Assembly (NCBI GenBank): GCA_034434895.1
Contig: DAOTYI010000281.1
Coordinates: 1-14,132, forward strand
Length of the DNA stretch: 14,132 nt
Reading direction: 5' to 3'
Source of the DNA: DAOTXL01 sp034434895
GTDB lineage: Bacteria; Chloroflexota; Anaerolineae; JAAYZQ01
Shown here: positions 6,726 to 12,547 of the stretch, in pieces
Numbering within the stretch: position 1 is the first letter of the stretch
How the letters are laid out: each line of letters begins with the position of its first letter
Program-made: the position numbers and the translations under genes
Notes under the pieces: model-generated
Told to the model about the DNA's origin: nothing
Seen by the model: the letters and a program-made list of their open reading frames with translations, nothing else
Database searches by the model: none

Positions 6726-7453
6726 AGGCGCTTCAGTGAGTCGCTTGGTGCCTGGTCTGGCTCCTCTCGTCGTCGCCAGCAGGTATCCTGCAGGGCGCAA
6801 TATCGGCAGATGGAGCCGACATGCCTGGTCTCGTAGCCTGGACCCAGACCGATGAGAACCGAGACCGATTTGTGGGGCACCAGGACGCAGTATTCATTGA
6901 GCTGCACTCCGATCTGCTCCAGGGGGAGCAGGGCGCACAGTTCCCGCTGGCCCTGCAGCGGCCAGCCGACCAGCGACCCCGGGCTGAGTGCCGGGCTCAC
7001 CCCCCATCCCTGGGCAGCAGCAGTCTCCTCGGCCAGGGAGCGTACCGCTTCCCCCACGGCCCCCAGCGCCAGAACGCCGGCGCTATCCAGCAGGTACGCC
7101 TTCAACCCCTGGCCGGCGGCCTGCAGTTCGTGAACCTGTCGCTCCAGGGCCGGGCCGATGGTCGCCACGCTGACCAGCACCCGCACCGCCGGAGCCAGCA
7201 GGTCAGCTTTGGGGCCGAGGTGCAGGACAGCCACAGTGTGGGAAGTACCCCCTCGGCGCAGGTACACCTGTTCCCCGTCCACGGCCTGGAGGTCGAACCA
7301 ATCATACACGGCCATCGGTTGCCAGAGCCTCTGCCCCAGAGCGATGGCCTCCCCGGCTTCGTGGAGCAGGTTGGGCCGGAGATGTGGCTCTCTCCGGGCG
7401 GCCACAACCGCTTCCGCATCCAATTCAATCGGCATGTCGCGCAAAATCGGCAT
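6722..7453 (-). CDS. Stand-alone methionine-synthase activation domain protein with C-terminal Cys cluster
   Basis: A 243-aa protein resembling the C-terminal activation (AdoMet-binding) domain of B12-dependent methionine synthase, in free-standing form as in Thermotoga TM0269. The recognisable family blocks are LSPGS-(x3)-WPLQGQREL (156-172), IGVQLNEYCVLVPHKSVS (181-198) and IGLGPG (201-206). In MetH this domain holds AdoMet for reductive methylation of inactive cob(II)alamin. The C-terminus has C216-x2-C219-x5-C225, which together with C173 or C189 could bind a metal or Fe-S cluster. I start it at ATG 7453 (AGGCAGG, 6-nt spacer); 7435 is an alternative, while the GTG at 7510 lies too near the putative -10 box. 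It shares a 4-bp overlap with the HyuA-like gene. No methionine synthase or corrinoid protein is visible in the window, so its client is unknown. Confidence 0.82.
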   Translation of the reverse strand: MPILRDMPIELDAEAVVAARREPHLRPNLLHEAGEAIALGQRLWQPMAVYDWFDLQAVDGEQVYLRRGGTSHTVAVLHLGPKADLLAPAVRVLVSVATIGPALERQVHELQAAGQGLKAYLLDSAGVLALGAVGEAVRSLAEETAAAQGWGVSPALSPGSLVGWPLQGQRELCALLPLEQIGVQLNEYCVLVPHKSVSVLIGLGPGYETRHVGSICRYCALQDTCWRRREEPDQAPSDSLKRL

Positions 7454-7500
7454 CGGTTGCCTGCCTGGAACCCCCTGTCCCTTCGCTAAACGCCGATGGC

Positions 7501-7529
7501 ATTGTACCACGTTTTTCTGCCTGCCGGAA
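7501..7529 (-). promoter_or_regulatory. Possible promoter of the MetH-activation/HyuA/dNK operon
   Basis: On the minus strand, TACAAT (7501-7506) has a good -10 match, but the hexamer 17 bp upstream is only TTCCGG (7524-7529), a poor -35. It is divergent from, and adjacent to, the much better plus-strand promoter at 7538-7566. Confidence 0.4.
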
Positions 7530-7537
7530 ATGCTCAG

Positions 7538-7566
7538 TTGCTCAAATCCGGTTCCTGGGTTATAAT
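7538..7566 (+). promoter_or_regulatory. Sigma70-type promoter of the DUF2085 gene
   Basis: TTGCTC (7538-7543), a 17-bp spacer and a perfect TATAAT (7561-7566). It lies within the longest possible reading frame (from 7496) and so rules out the upstream ATG as the normal start. The predicted leader is about 67 nt to the GTG at 7640. Confidence 0.85.
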
Positions 7567-7639
7567 CGGGCGGCCACGCCGTTCGGTACGGAGAAATCTG
7601 TGCTCTGGCCAGGCCAGAGCAGGGGAAAGGAATGTTTCA

Positions 7640-8464
7640 GTGACACCCAAACCTGCCGCAGTCCAGGGGAAGGCCATTCGGCGGCCCCGGCTGGCCGCCA
7701 TCGCCGTGGCCCTGTCGGTCCTGGTCCTCCTCCTCTTTATCGAACTCCCTCCCGCCAGCCTGCTGGGCAAGGCTGACCTGGTGGGCTATGGCATCTGTCA
7801 TCGCCTGCCGGAGCGTTCCTTTTTCCTGAACGGGCGGCAGTTGCCTCTCTGTGCTCGCTGCACCGGCACCTTTCTGGGTGCGGTTGTGGGCCTGCTCGCC
7901 ATGTTGCTGCGGCGACGCGGGCGGGCTTCTCAACTGCCCCCCCTCCCCATCCTGGCGATCTTGATCGCCTTTACCGGTTTTTGGGCCTTCGACGGTTTGA
8001 ACTCCTATCTGACCCTGTTCCCCGGTGCCCCCCACCTTTACGAACCGCACAACTGGTTGCGCCTGAGCACCGGATTGCTCAACGGGCTGACGCTCATCAG
8101 CTTCACGTTTCCCATCTGGAACTTTACCGTGTGGCGCGAGCCGGCCCGGCAGCCGGTCATCAAGAACGTGGGGGAGTTGATCGCCATCCTGCCGGTCCTG
8201 GCCCTGCTGGTGGGGGTGATCCAGTCCGGGATCGGCTTTCTCCTCTACCCGGTGGCCCTGATCAGCAGTCTGGGCGTGCTGCTGCTGTTGACCCTTATCA
8301 ACGCCATGATTGCCACCGTGGTGCTCCGCCTGGAGGGGATGGCCTCGAACTGGCTCCAGGCCCTGGTGCCGCTCACCGTCGGCGCCGGGCTGGCCGTCCT
8401 GGAGATCGGAGCGATGGTGTTACTGCGCGCTTACCTGACCACGGCGTTGGGGCTCTCGTTCTGA
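7640..8464 (+). CDS. DUF2085 family integral membrane protein
   Basis: A 274-aa multi-pass membrane protein of the DUF2085 family, function unknown. The family signature is present: CHRLPERSFF (53-62) and LPLCARCTG (68-76), which place three cysteines (C53, C71, C74) on what is probably one face of the membrane. These may bind a metal or heme or form a redox pair. About seven hydrophobic helices can be seen (roughly 19-36, 77-91, 102-122, 145-165, 179-200, 202-226 and 241-262). Start choice: the GTG at 7640 follows AAAGGA with an 8-nt spacer and is downstream of the promoter at 7538-7566; an in-frame ATG at 7496 precedes that promoter. The stop overlaps the 3' end of the convergent UPF0104-type gene by 34 bp. 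Confidence 0.88.
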   Translation: MTPKPAAVQGKAIRRPRLAAIAVALSVLVLLLFIELPPASLLGKADLVGYGICHRLPERSFFLNGRQLPLCARCTGTFLGAVVGLLAMLLRRRGRASQLPPLPILAILIAFTGFWAFDGLNSYLTLFPGAPHLYEPHNWLRLSTGLLNGLTLISFTFPIWNFTVWREPARQPVIKNVGELIAILPVLALLVGVIQSGIGFLLYPVALISSLGVLLLLTLINAMIATVVLRLEGMASNWLQALVPLTVGAGLAVLEIGAMVLLRAYLTTALGLSF

Positions 8465-9525
8465 TTTTCCTCACGGCCTGGCTGGCGGGCAGCCGTGAGT
8501 ACGGCGCGGAAGAGGTGGGCCGGACTGGCACGGATCCAGGCAAAGGCCAGCAGGGCATCAATCAGGGTAAAGACCAGCACATAGGCCCGCCGCCCCAGGA
8601 CAAAGACGGTGAACTGATCCAGCGTCAGGCCGCCCAGGCTAAAGACCGCTCCCCAGCCCCCTTCCAGGAAGCCCAGCGAACCGGGGGTCACGGCGAAGAC
8701 GAGGGTCAGTTGCGTGACACACGCGCCCATCAGCAGCAGATGCCAGGGGATGCCCAGGCGCAACGCCTGAGCGATGTAGTACAACCGGGCCGAAAGCAGG
8801 CTGTACATGATCAGCGTCAGCAGCAGCGCCTGCACCGCCGCCCGGTTGGGCAAAAAGGTCTCGCTGGCCAGGCGGTCCAGTTGCTGCGGCAGGCGGCGCA
8901 GCAGCCGGCGGCCGATCGCCGGCAGATGGGTGAGCGGACGCGCCAGGCGCGATGCCACCCGCCCCAGCAGGTGGATCGCCCGCTCGTACTGCCAGCCCAG
9001 CATCACCAGGCCGATGGCCACCAGGCCGCCCATCAACCCCAGAGCCAGCGACAGGTCAATCCAGCCCACCAGATAAAAGGCCACAGGTCCCACCAACAAC
9101 AACGCCAGGATCAGGTCGAACAGCTTGTCGAGAAAGACCGACAGGGCTGCCCGGCGCACCGACACTCCCTGCGACAGGCTGAGGGCCACCGGCCGCCCGC
9201 CCAGCATCCCCACGGTGATGGGCACCACCTGACCGGTGACCATCCCGATCATGTGGTAGGTAAAATAGTAGCGGTATGGACAGGGCGGTTTGGCACCCAT
9301 GACCTGGGTGGTGATGAGCGCCCAACGGCAGGCCGCCACCAGGTTCCACAACAGGGTCACGACAAAGGCGGCCAGAACATAGCGCCAGTCACCGCGGACG
9401 ATCTGCTGCCAGGCTTCTATGCCACCCAGATACAGGATCAAGGCCAGAACGAACAGCCCCGCCAGGTTGATGATCCACGACAGGATCCGGTTCCGTCTTG
9501 GCGTGGGGTCAACCTTCATCGTCAC
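8431..9525 (-). CDS. Lysylphosphatidylglycerol synthase TM region / UPF0104 family membrane protein
   Basis: A multi-pass membrane protein of about 364 aa with the fold of the flippase-like transmembrane part of MprF/AglD proteins. It has about eight hydrophobic helices and the family blocks WNLVAACRWALITTQVMG, YHMIGMVTGQVVPITVGMLGG, SVFLDKLFDLILALLL and VTPGSLGFLEGG. The catalytic lysyl-transfer domain of MprF is absent, so a lipid or polyprenyl-linked carrier role is more likely than lysyl-PG synthesis. Start: GTG 9525 has AGAGG at an 8-nt spacer. The ATG at 9519 is two codons later with a 14-nt spacer, and the more upstream in-frame codon at 9582 lies within the tandem repeat. The ribosome binding site is supplied by the first repeat unit. 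The 3' end overlaps the convergent DUF2085 gene. Confidence 0.88.
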   Translation of the reverse strand: MTMKVDPTPRRNRILSWIINLAGLFVLALILYLGGIEAWQQIVRGDWRYVLAAFVVTLLWNLVAACRWALITTQVMGAKPPCPYRYYFTYHMIGMVTGQVVPITVGMLGGRPVALSLSQGVSVRRAALSVFLDKLFDLILALLLVGPVAFYLVGWIDLSLALGLMGGLVAIGLVMLGWQYERAIHLLGRVASRLARPLTHLPAIGRRLLRRLPQQLDRLASETFLPNRAAVQALLLTLIMYSLLSARLYYIAQALRLGIPWHLLLMGACVTQLTLVFAVTPGSLGFLEGGWGAVFSLGGLTLDQFTVFVLGRRAYVLVFTLIDALLAFAWIRASPAHLFRAVLTAARQPGREENQNESPNAVVR

Positions 9526-9528
9526 GAT

Positions 9529-9660
9529 TTCATCCTCTCTACATTCCACCAGGGCAGGGGCCAGCCCTGCCCCTACCGCCACGGTTCATCCTCTCTACAT
9601 TCCACCGGGGCAGGGGCCAGCCCTGCCCCTACCGCCACGGTTCATCCTCTCTGCATTTCA
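9529..9660. repeat. 56-bp tandem repeat with internal palindrome, 2.4 copies
   Basis: Units at 9529-9584 and 9585-9640 are nearly identical, followed by a partial third unit (9641-9660). Each full unit contains a GC-rich palindrome, GGGCAGGG-GCCAG-CCCTGCCC (9552-9572; 9 bp arms GGGGCAGGG/CCCTGCCCC at 9607-9629), then CTACCGCCACGG and TTCATCCTCTCT. The main difference between full copies is A to G at the palindrome edge. The unit's CCTCT, read on the minus strand, is the ribosome binding site of the downstream UPF0104-type gene. Confidence 0.9.
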
Positions 9661-9681
9661 CAGCCTGTCTGAAAAGTCTGC

Positions 9682-9752
9682 CACGAAGGCGCACAGGAAA
9701 GACATGAGAAGAAATTGACAGAAATTCTTTGTGTCCTTGGTGGTTTTCAGAC
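9682..9752. repeat. Dispersed intergenic repeat, copy 2
   Basis: The core at 9711-9738 is identical to 2748-2775. Flanking similarity runs from GAAGGCGC on the left to GTGGTTTTCAGAC on the right. It lacks the additional CGTGTCCTT unit of copy 1. It lies downstream of SixA, in the same orientation as copy 1 with respect to the plus strand. Confidence 0.75.
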
Positions 9753-9782
9753 TCCTGGCGGTCTGTGGCCCGCCCGGGAACA

Positions 9783-10250
9783 CTATGGGATCAACTCCGG
9801 TGTCACGGCCCACCGGACCGACCAGGCGTCAGACCCGGCAGCGCGCTCCAGGCAGACCAGACCACCCGGCTGAAACTGAACTGCTGGCCGCTCCTGGTCG
9901 CCGGTGACCAGCAACCCGGCCAGCCGGTCCAGGAAGGGCCGATGCCCGACCAGCAGCAGCGGTTGCGTCTCACGGTTCAGCCGATCGGCGATCGGGCTGA
10001 CATCATCCCTGGGGGCCAGGCCGGGCAGGACGGCCACACCACCGGGCGGTTGCAGCCATTCGGCCAGGATGGCCGCAGTTTCCGCAGCGCGGCGTTTGCC
10101 GCTGTGTCGGATGCCGAAAACCTCGACCCCGGCGCGCCGGGCAAAGGCTGCTACCCGCGTTACATCGTCCCGACCCTGCGGGGTGAGGGGGCGTTCCGGG
10201 TCTTCAGCCTTGGGCACGGCTTCGCCGTGTTGAACCAGATATAGCCTCAT
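9783..10250 (-). CDS. sixA: Phosphohistidine phosphatase SixA-like (histidine phosphatase superfamily)
   Basis: A 155-aa short histidine phosphatase. The catalytic His is H8 in LVQHGEA, so the usual RHG is QHG here. RHSGKRRAAETA (48-59) carries the second Arg region and LVGHRPFL (100-107) supplies the second catalytic His, H103. DPERPLTPQGRDDV (17-30) is characteristic of the SixA subgroup. Known SixA enzymes dephosphorylate phosphohistidine on HPt domains or PtsO-type carriers; the partner here is not known, although a response regulator lies 1.8 kb away. The ATG follows GGAGG with a 5-nt spacer. A clear promoter lies at 10312-10340, and the leader contains a palindrome directly upstream of the ribosome binding site. 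It is divergent from the cold-shock gene. Confidence 0.9.
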   Translation of the reverse strand: MRLYLVQHGEAVPKAEDPERPLTPQGRDDVTRVAAFARRAGVEVFGIRHSGKRRAAETAAILAEWLQPPGGVAVLPGLAPRDDVSPIADRLNRETQPLLLVGHRPFLDRLAGLLVTGDQERPAVQFQPGGLVCLERAAGSDAWSVRWAVTPELIP

Positions 10251-10266
10251 TTTCTCCTCCCCTCAA

Positions 10267-10285
10267 GGCGGGATGCCATCCCGCC
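10267..10285 (-). promoter_or_regulatory. Leader hairpin upstream of the SixA ribosome binding site
   Basis: GGCGGGAT/ATCCCGCC (8 bp arms, GCC between on the plus strand) forms a compact stem in the predicted SixA mRNA leader, about 8 nt before GGGGAGG. It could be a REP-type palindrome or a translational control element. Confidence 0.5.
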
Positions 10286-10311
10286 CACCCCTGCAACTAT
10301 CTGCCGGGAAT

Positions 10312-10340
10312 AGCATAACATGGAAGGGCGTTGCTGTCAA
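10312..10340 (-). promoter_or_regulatory. Sigma70-type promoter of sixA
   Basis: On the minus strand, consensus TTGACA (10335-10340), a 17-bp spacer and TATGCT (10312-10317). The predicted leader is about 55 nt. Confidence 0.85.
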
Positions 10341-10386
10341 TGGGCAGGCTGGCTCAGAAAGCAACGCGGAGGGGCAGTATAACCGC

Positions 10387-10415
10387 TTGACAAACTGCCC
10401 TAAATAGCGTATAGT
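10387..10415 (+). promoter_or_regulatory. Sigma70-type promoter of the zinc-ribbon/cold-shock gene
   Basis: Consensus TTGACA (10387-10392), a 17-bp spacer and TATAGT (10410-10415). It predicts a short leader of about 24 nt that contains GGAGGAGG and AGGAAA before the ATG at 10446, without the long 5' leader of E. coli cspA. Confidence 0.9.
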
Positions 10416-10445
10416 AGCAGCAGGGAGGAGGAACAGGAAACAGCC

Positions 10446-10823
10446 ATGACTTATCGGGATACAGCCGTCACCTGTCAGGAATGTGGCAAAACATTTATCT
10501 TCACCGTCGAAAAGCAACGGCAGATGGCCGAACGGGGACAGCCGGTTGTCACACCAACCTTGTGCGAGGTCTGCACCCGGCGGGTCCAGTATGGCGGCAG
10601 GCTCCATGGTCGGATCAAGTGGTTCGATCCGGCCAAGGGGTTTGGTTTTATCACCCAGGATGATGGGGATGAGATCTTTGTCCACCGCAGTGGCATCCCT
10701 CTGACCGACGAGGGCACTCTGCCCTCCCTGGCGGAGGGGCAGGAGGTGTTGTACCAGGTGATGGACACCCCCAAAGGGCCACAGGCGGTGAAGGTGACGC
10801 CATACCGAGGCCCGTCTGCCTGA
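10446..10823 (+). CDS. Zinc-ribbon domain fused to a cold-shock domain
   Basis: A 125-aa two-domain protein. Residues 8-45 form a probable zinc ribbon with C10-x2-C13 and C40-x2-C43. Residues 54-118 form a cold-shock (OB-fold) domain with the RNA-binding motifs KGFGFIT (64-70) and IFVHRSG (77-83), starting with the typical GRIKWF. Cold-shock domains bind single-stranded RNA/DNA and melt RNA structure; the zinc ribbon may add nucleic-acid or ribosome contact. The N-terminal ribbon resembles the 'probable zinc-ribbon' group found in stand-alone form in other bacteria. The start is supported by an AGGA-rich ribosome binding site and a near-consensus promoter. The gene that follows has its own promoter 18 bp after the stop. 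Confidence 0.93.
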   Translation: MTYRDTAVTCQECGKTFIFTVEKQRQMAERGQPVVTPTLCEVCTRRVQYGGRLHGRIKWFDPAKGFGFITQDDGDEIFVHRSGIPLTDEGTLPSLAEGQEVLYQVMDTPKGPQAVKVTPYRGPSA

Positions 10824-10840
10824 CCGGTCAGAACTCAAGA

Positions 10841-10869
10841 TTGACAGGCTCAGGCTGCGGTGTTAAAAT
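10841..10869 (+). promoter_or_regulatory. Sigma70-type promoter giving a leaderless mRNA
   Basis: Consensus TTGACA (10841-10846), a 17-bp spacer and TAAAAT (10864-10869). The expected start site, 6-8 bases after the -10 box, coincides with the ATG at 10877, so the message should have no leader and no ribosome binding site. Confidence 0.8.
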
Positions 10870-10876
10870 TCCGACC

Positions 10877-12025
10877 ATGAGCCGGGATACCCTGCCGTTG
10901 CTGATCATGACCGGCAGCGGCGAAGAGAGTGAGCCGGAGCGGATGGTCAGCCTGGCCCGTCAGGCGGTCACCCTGGACCTGGTGGACCGGGCGCTGACGG
11001 TGCCGACCCTGGGGCCGGTGGTGGTGTCCACCAACTCACCGGCCCTGGCCGAACGCCTGGCCGGGTTGCCGGTCCGGGTGGAGCTCGACCCGCCTGGTGA
11101 GTCGTTCCATTTCGGGCGGCGGTTGGGCGCGATCATTGCCCGCCACGGCATGGGGCAATGCTTTTACCTGGGTGGTGGGGCAGGCCCGCTGCTGCCTGCT
11201 TCAGAGATGGCCCACATAGCCGAAACGCTGCTGGCTGCTGACCGGTTGCTCATTACCAATAACTTTTACTCGTCCGATTTCGTCGCCTTCGGACCGACCT
11301 CTGTGCTGTGGAGCCATCCGCTGCCGGCTAATGACAATGAGCTGGCCTGGCTCCTGGGAGAAAAGGCCGGCCTGCCGATCCGCGAACTGCCCCGCAGCGG
11401 AGCCACCCAGTTCGACGTGGACACACCGATTGACCTGCTTATTCTGTCTATCCACCCCGGAGCGGGGCCGCACACCCGGCAGTGTCTGGCCGGCATGGAG
11501 CTGGACACCTCGGCTCTGGAAGCAGCCCTGCCCCTCTTCCTCGACCGCGACGCCGAAGTTGTGGTGGCCGGACGGGTCAGTTCGGCCACCTGGAGCTACC
11601 TGGAGCGCGAGACCGCTTGCCGCATCCGGGTCCTGTCGGAGGAACGGGGGATGCGGGCCAGCGGGCGCCAGGCGCGGCATCAGGTGCGCAGCCTGCTGGC
11701 CTATCATCTGGAGGCGGTGGGGATGACACGCTTTTTCGATACCCTGGCAACCCTGGGCCAGGCCCTATTCCTGGACAACCGGGTGATCCTGGCCCATCGC
11801 GGGCTATGGCCGCCGGCCGCCGACCGGTTCTACTCCGACCTGCGCCGGCCGGAACAGGTGGCCGATCCGTTCCTGCGGGAATTGACCCTGGCGGCCGTGA
11901 CGGCGCCGGTGCCGGTGGTCATGGGGGGCCACTCCCTGGTATCGGGCGGGATCATGGCCCTGGTCGAAGCGGCCTGGGCGCGGGGACCTGATGTGCCCCG
12001 GCACCTCGTGCCGGAACCTGCCTGA
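10877..12025 (+). CDS. Conserved-looking protein of unknown function, possible GT-A/nucleotidyltransferase-like N-terminal half
   Basis: A 382-aa soluble protein that I cannot assign to a named family. Residues 1-195 look like a Rossmann/GT-A-type half: VVVSTNSPALAERLAGLPVRV (48-68), LGGGAGPLLP (98-107) and FDVDTPIDLLIL (179-190). The last resembles the closing block of NTP transferases such as MobA/CofC-type enzymes. However, the N-terminal glycine-rich nucleotide loop of those enzymes is not clear (LLIMTGSGEE at 8-17). Residues 205-382 form a second unit with AEVVVAGRVSSATW (226-239), LGQALFLDNRVILAHRG (293-309) and VPVVMGGHSLVSGG (345-358). The start at ATG 10877 is fixed by a promoter that leaves no leader; the in-frame TTG at 10841 is the -35 box itself. 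A response regulator follows after 42 bp and is probably co-transcribed. Confidence 0.75.
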   Translation: MSRDTLPLLIMTGSGEESEPERMVSLARQAVTLDLVDRALTVPTLGPVVVSTNSPALAERLAGLPVRVELDPPGESFHFGRRLGAIIARHGMGQCFYLGGGAGPLLPASEMAHIAETLLAADRLLITNNFYSSDFVAFGPTSVLWSHPLPANDNELAWLLGEKAGLPIRELPRSGATQFDVDTPIDLLILSIHPGAGPHTRQCLAGMELDTSALEAALPLFLDRDAEVVVAGRVSSATWSYLERETACRIRVLSEERGMRASGRQARHQVRSLLAYHLEAVGMTRFFDTLATLGQALFLDNRVILAHRGLWPPAADRFYSDLRRPEQVADPFLRELTLAAVTAPVPVVMGGHSLVSGGIMALVEAAWARGPDVPRHLVPEPA

Positions 12026-12067
12026 GAACGATCCTGGCCGATCATCTCTGGAAAAGGGAGGCGGATC

Positions 12068-12505
12068 ATGAGAAAAAACCACGGCTACACCGTTCTCGTG
12101 GCCGATGACGAGCCGGAGGTGGTGAACCTGGTGCGCATCATGCTGGAAACGGAGGGCTATACCGTCCTCGCCGCCGCCGACGGTGAACAAACCCTGACCC
12201 AGGCACGTGCCCACCAGCCTGATCTGATCCTGCTGGACGTGCGGATGCCCAGGATGAGCGGCCTGATGGTGCTGAACTATCTCCGCCAGGACCCGGCTCT
12301 GGCCTCCATTCCGGTGATTATGCTCAGTGTGGTGACGACCTACCCGGAGGTCAGATCGGCCCTGGAACAGGGAGCTGTAGCCTATCTCTCCAAGCCGTTT
12401 GAGTTGCGGGAGATGGTGCGGCTGGTGGGCCACATCCTGGCTCTGGATGCCGTCGGGCGGGAGAGGCTGCGACAACATGCCCTAAGCGACCTGGGCAGGC
12501 GATAG
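12068..12505 (+). CDS. Single-domain response regulator (CheY-like receiver)
   Basis: A 145-aa stand-alone receiver domain. The acidic pocket is D13-D14 (VADDEP), the phospho-acceptor is D57 (LILLDVRMP), the switch residue is S87 (VIMLSVV) and the conserved Lys is K109 (YLSKPF). After the receiver there is only a short helical tail (about residues 120-145) and no DNA-binding or enzymatic output domain. It probably signals by protein contact or phospho-relay. The ATG follows AGGGAGG with a 6-nt spacer. No histidine kinase is present in the window. It is convergent with the radical SAM gene, with 42 bp between the stop codons and no clear terminator. Confidence 0.94.
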   Translation: MRKNHGYTVLVADDEPEVVNLVRIMLETEGYTVLAAADGEQTLTQARAHQPDLILLDVRMPRMSGLMVLNYLRQDPALASIPVIMLSVVTTYPEVRSALEQGAVAYLSKPFELREMVRLVGHILALDAVGRERLRQHALSDLGRR

Positions 12506-12547
12506 CCGACGGGAACCAGGGGACAACGGAATATCTACCGCAGGCAG

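Noticed and set aside
9529..9660. CRISPR array
   Set aside because: The units are contiguous 56-bp tandem copies with no unique spacers.
7981..9672. A 563-codon plus-strand open frame through the UPF0104-type gene
   Set aside because: Its translation is Gln/His/Pro/Arg-rich without domains, and it is antisense to a clearly conserved membrane protein; it is a shadow of GC-rich codon use.
10263..10838. A 191-codon minus-strand open frame opposite the cold-shock gene
   Set aside because: The opposite strand has a complete zinc ribbon and cold-shock domain with promoter and ribosome binding site; the antisense product has no recognisable feature.
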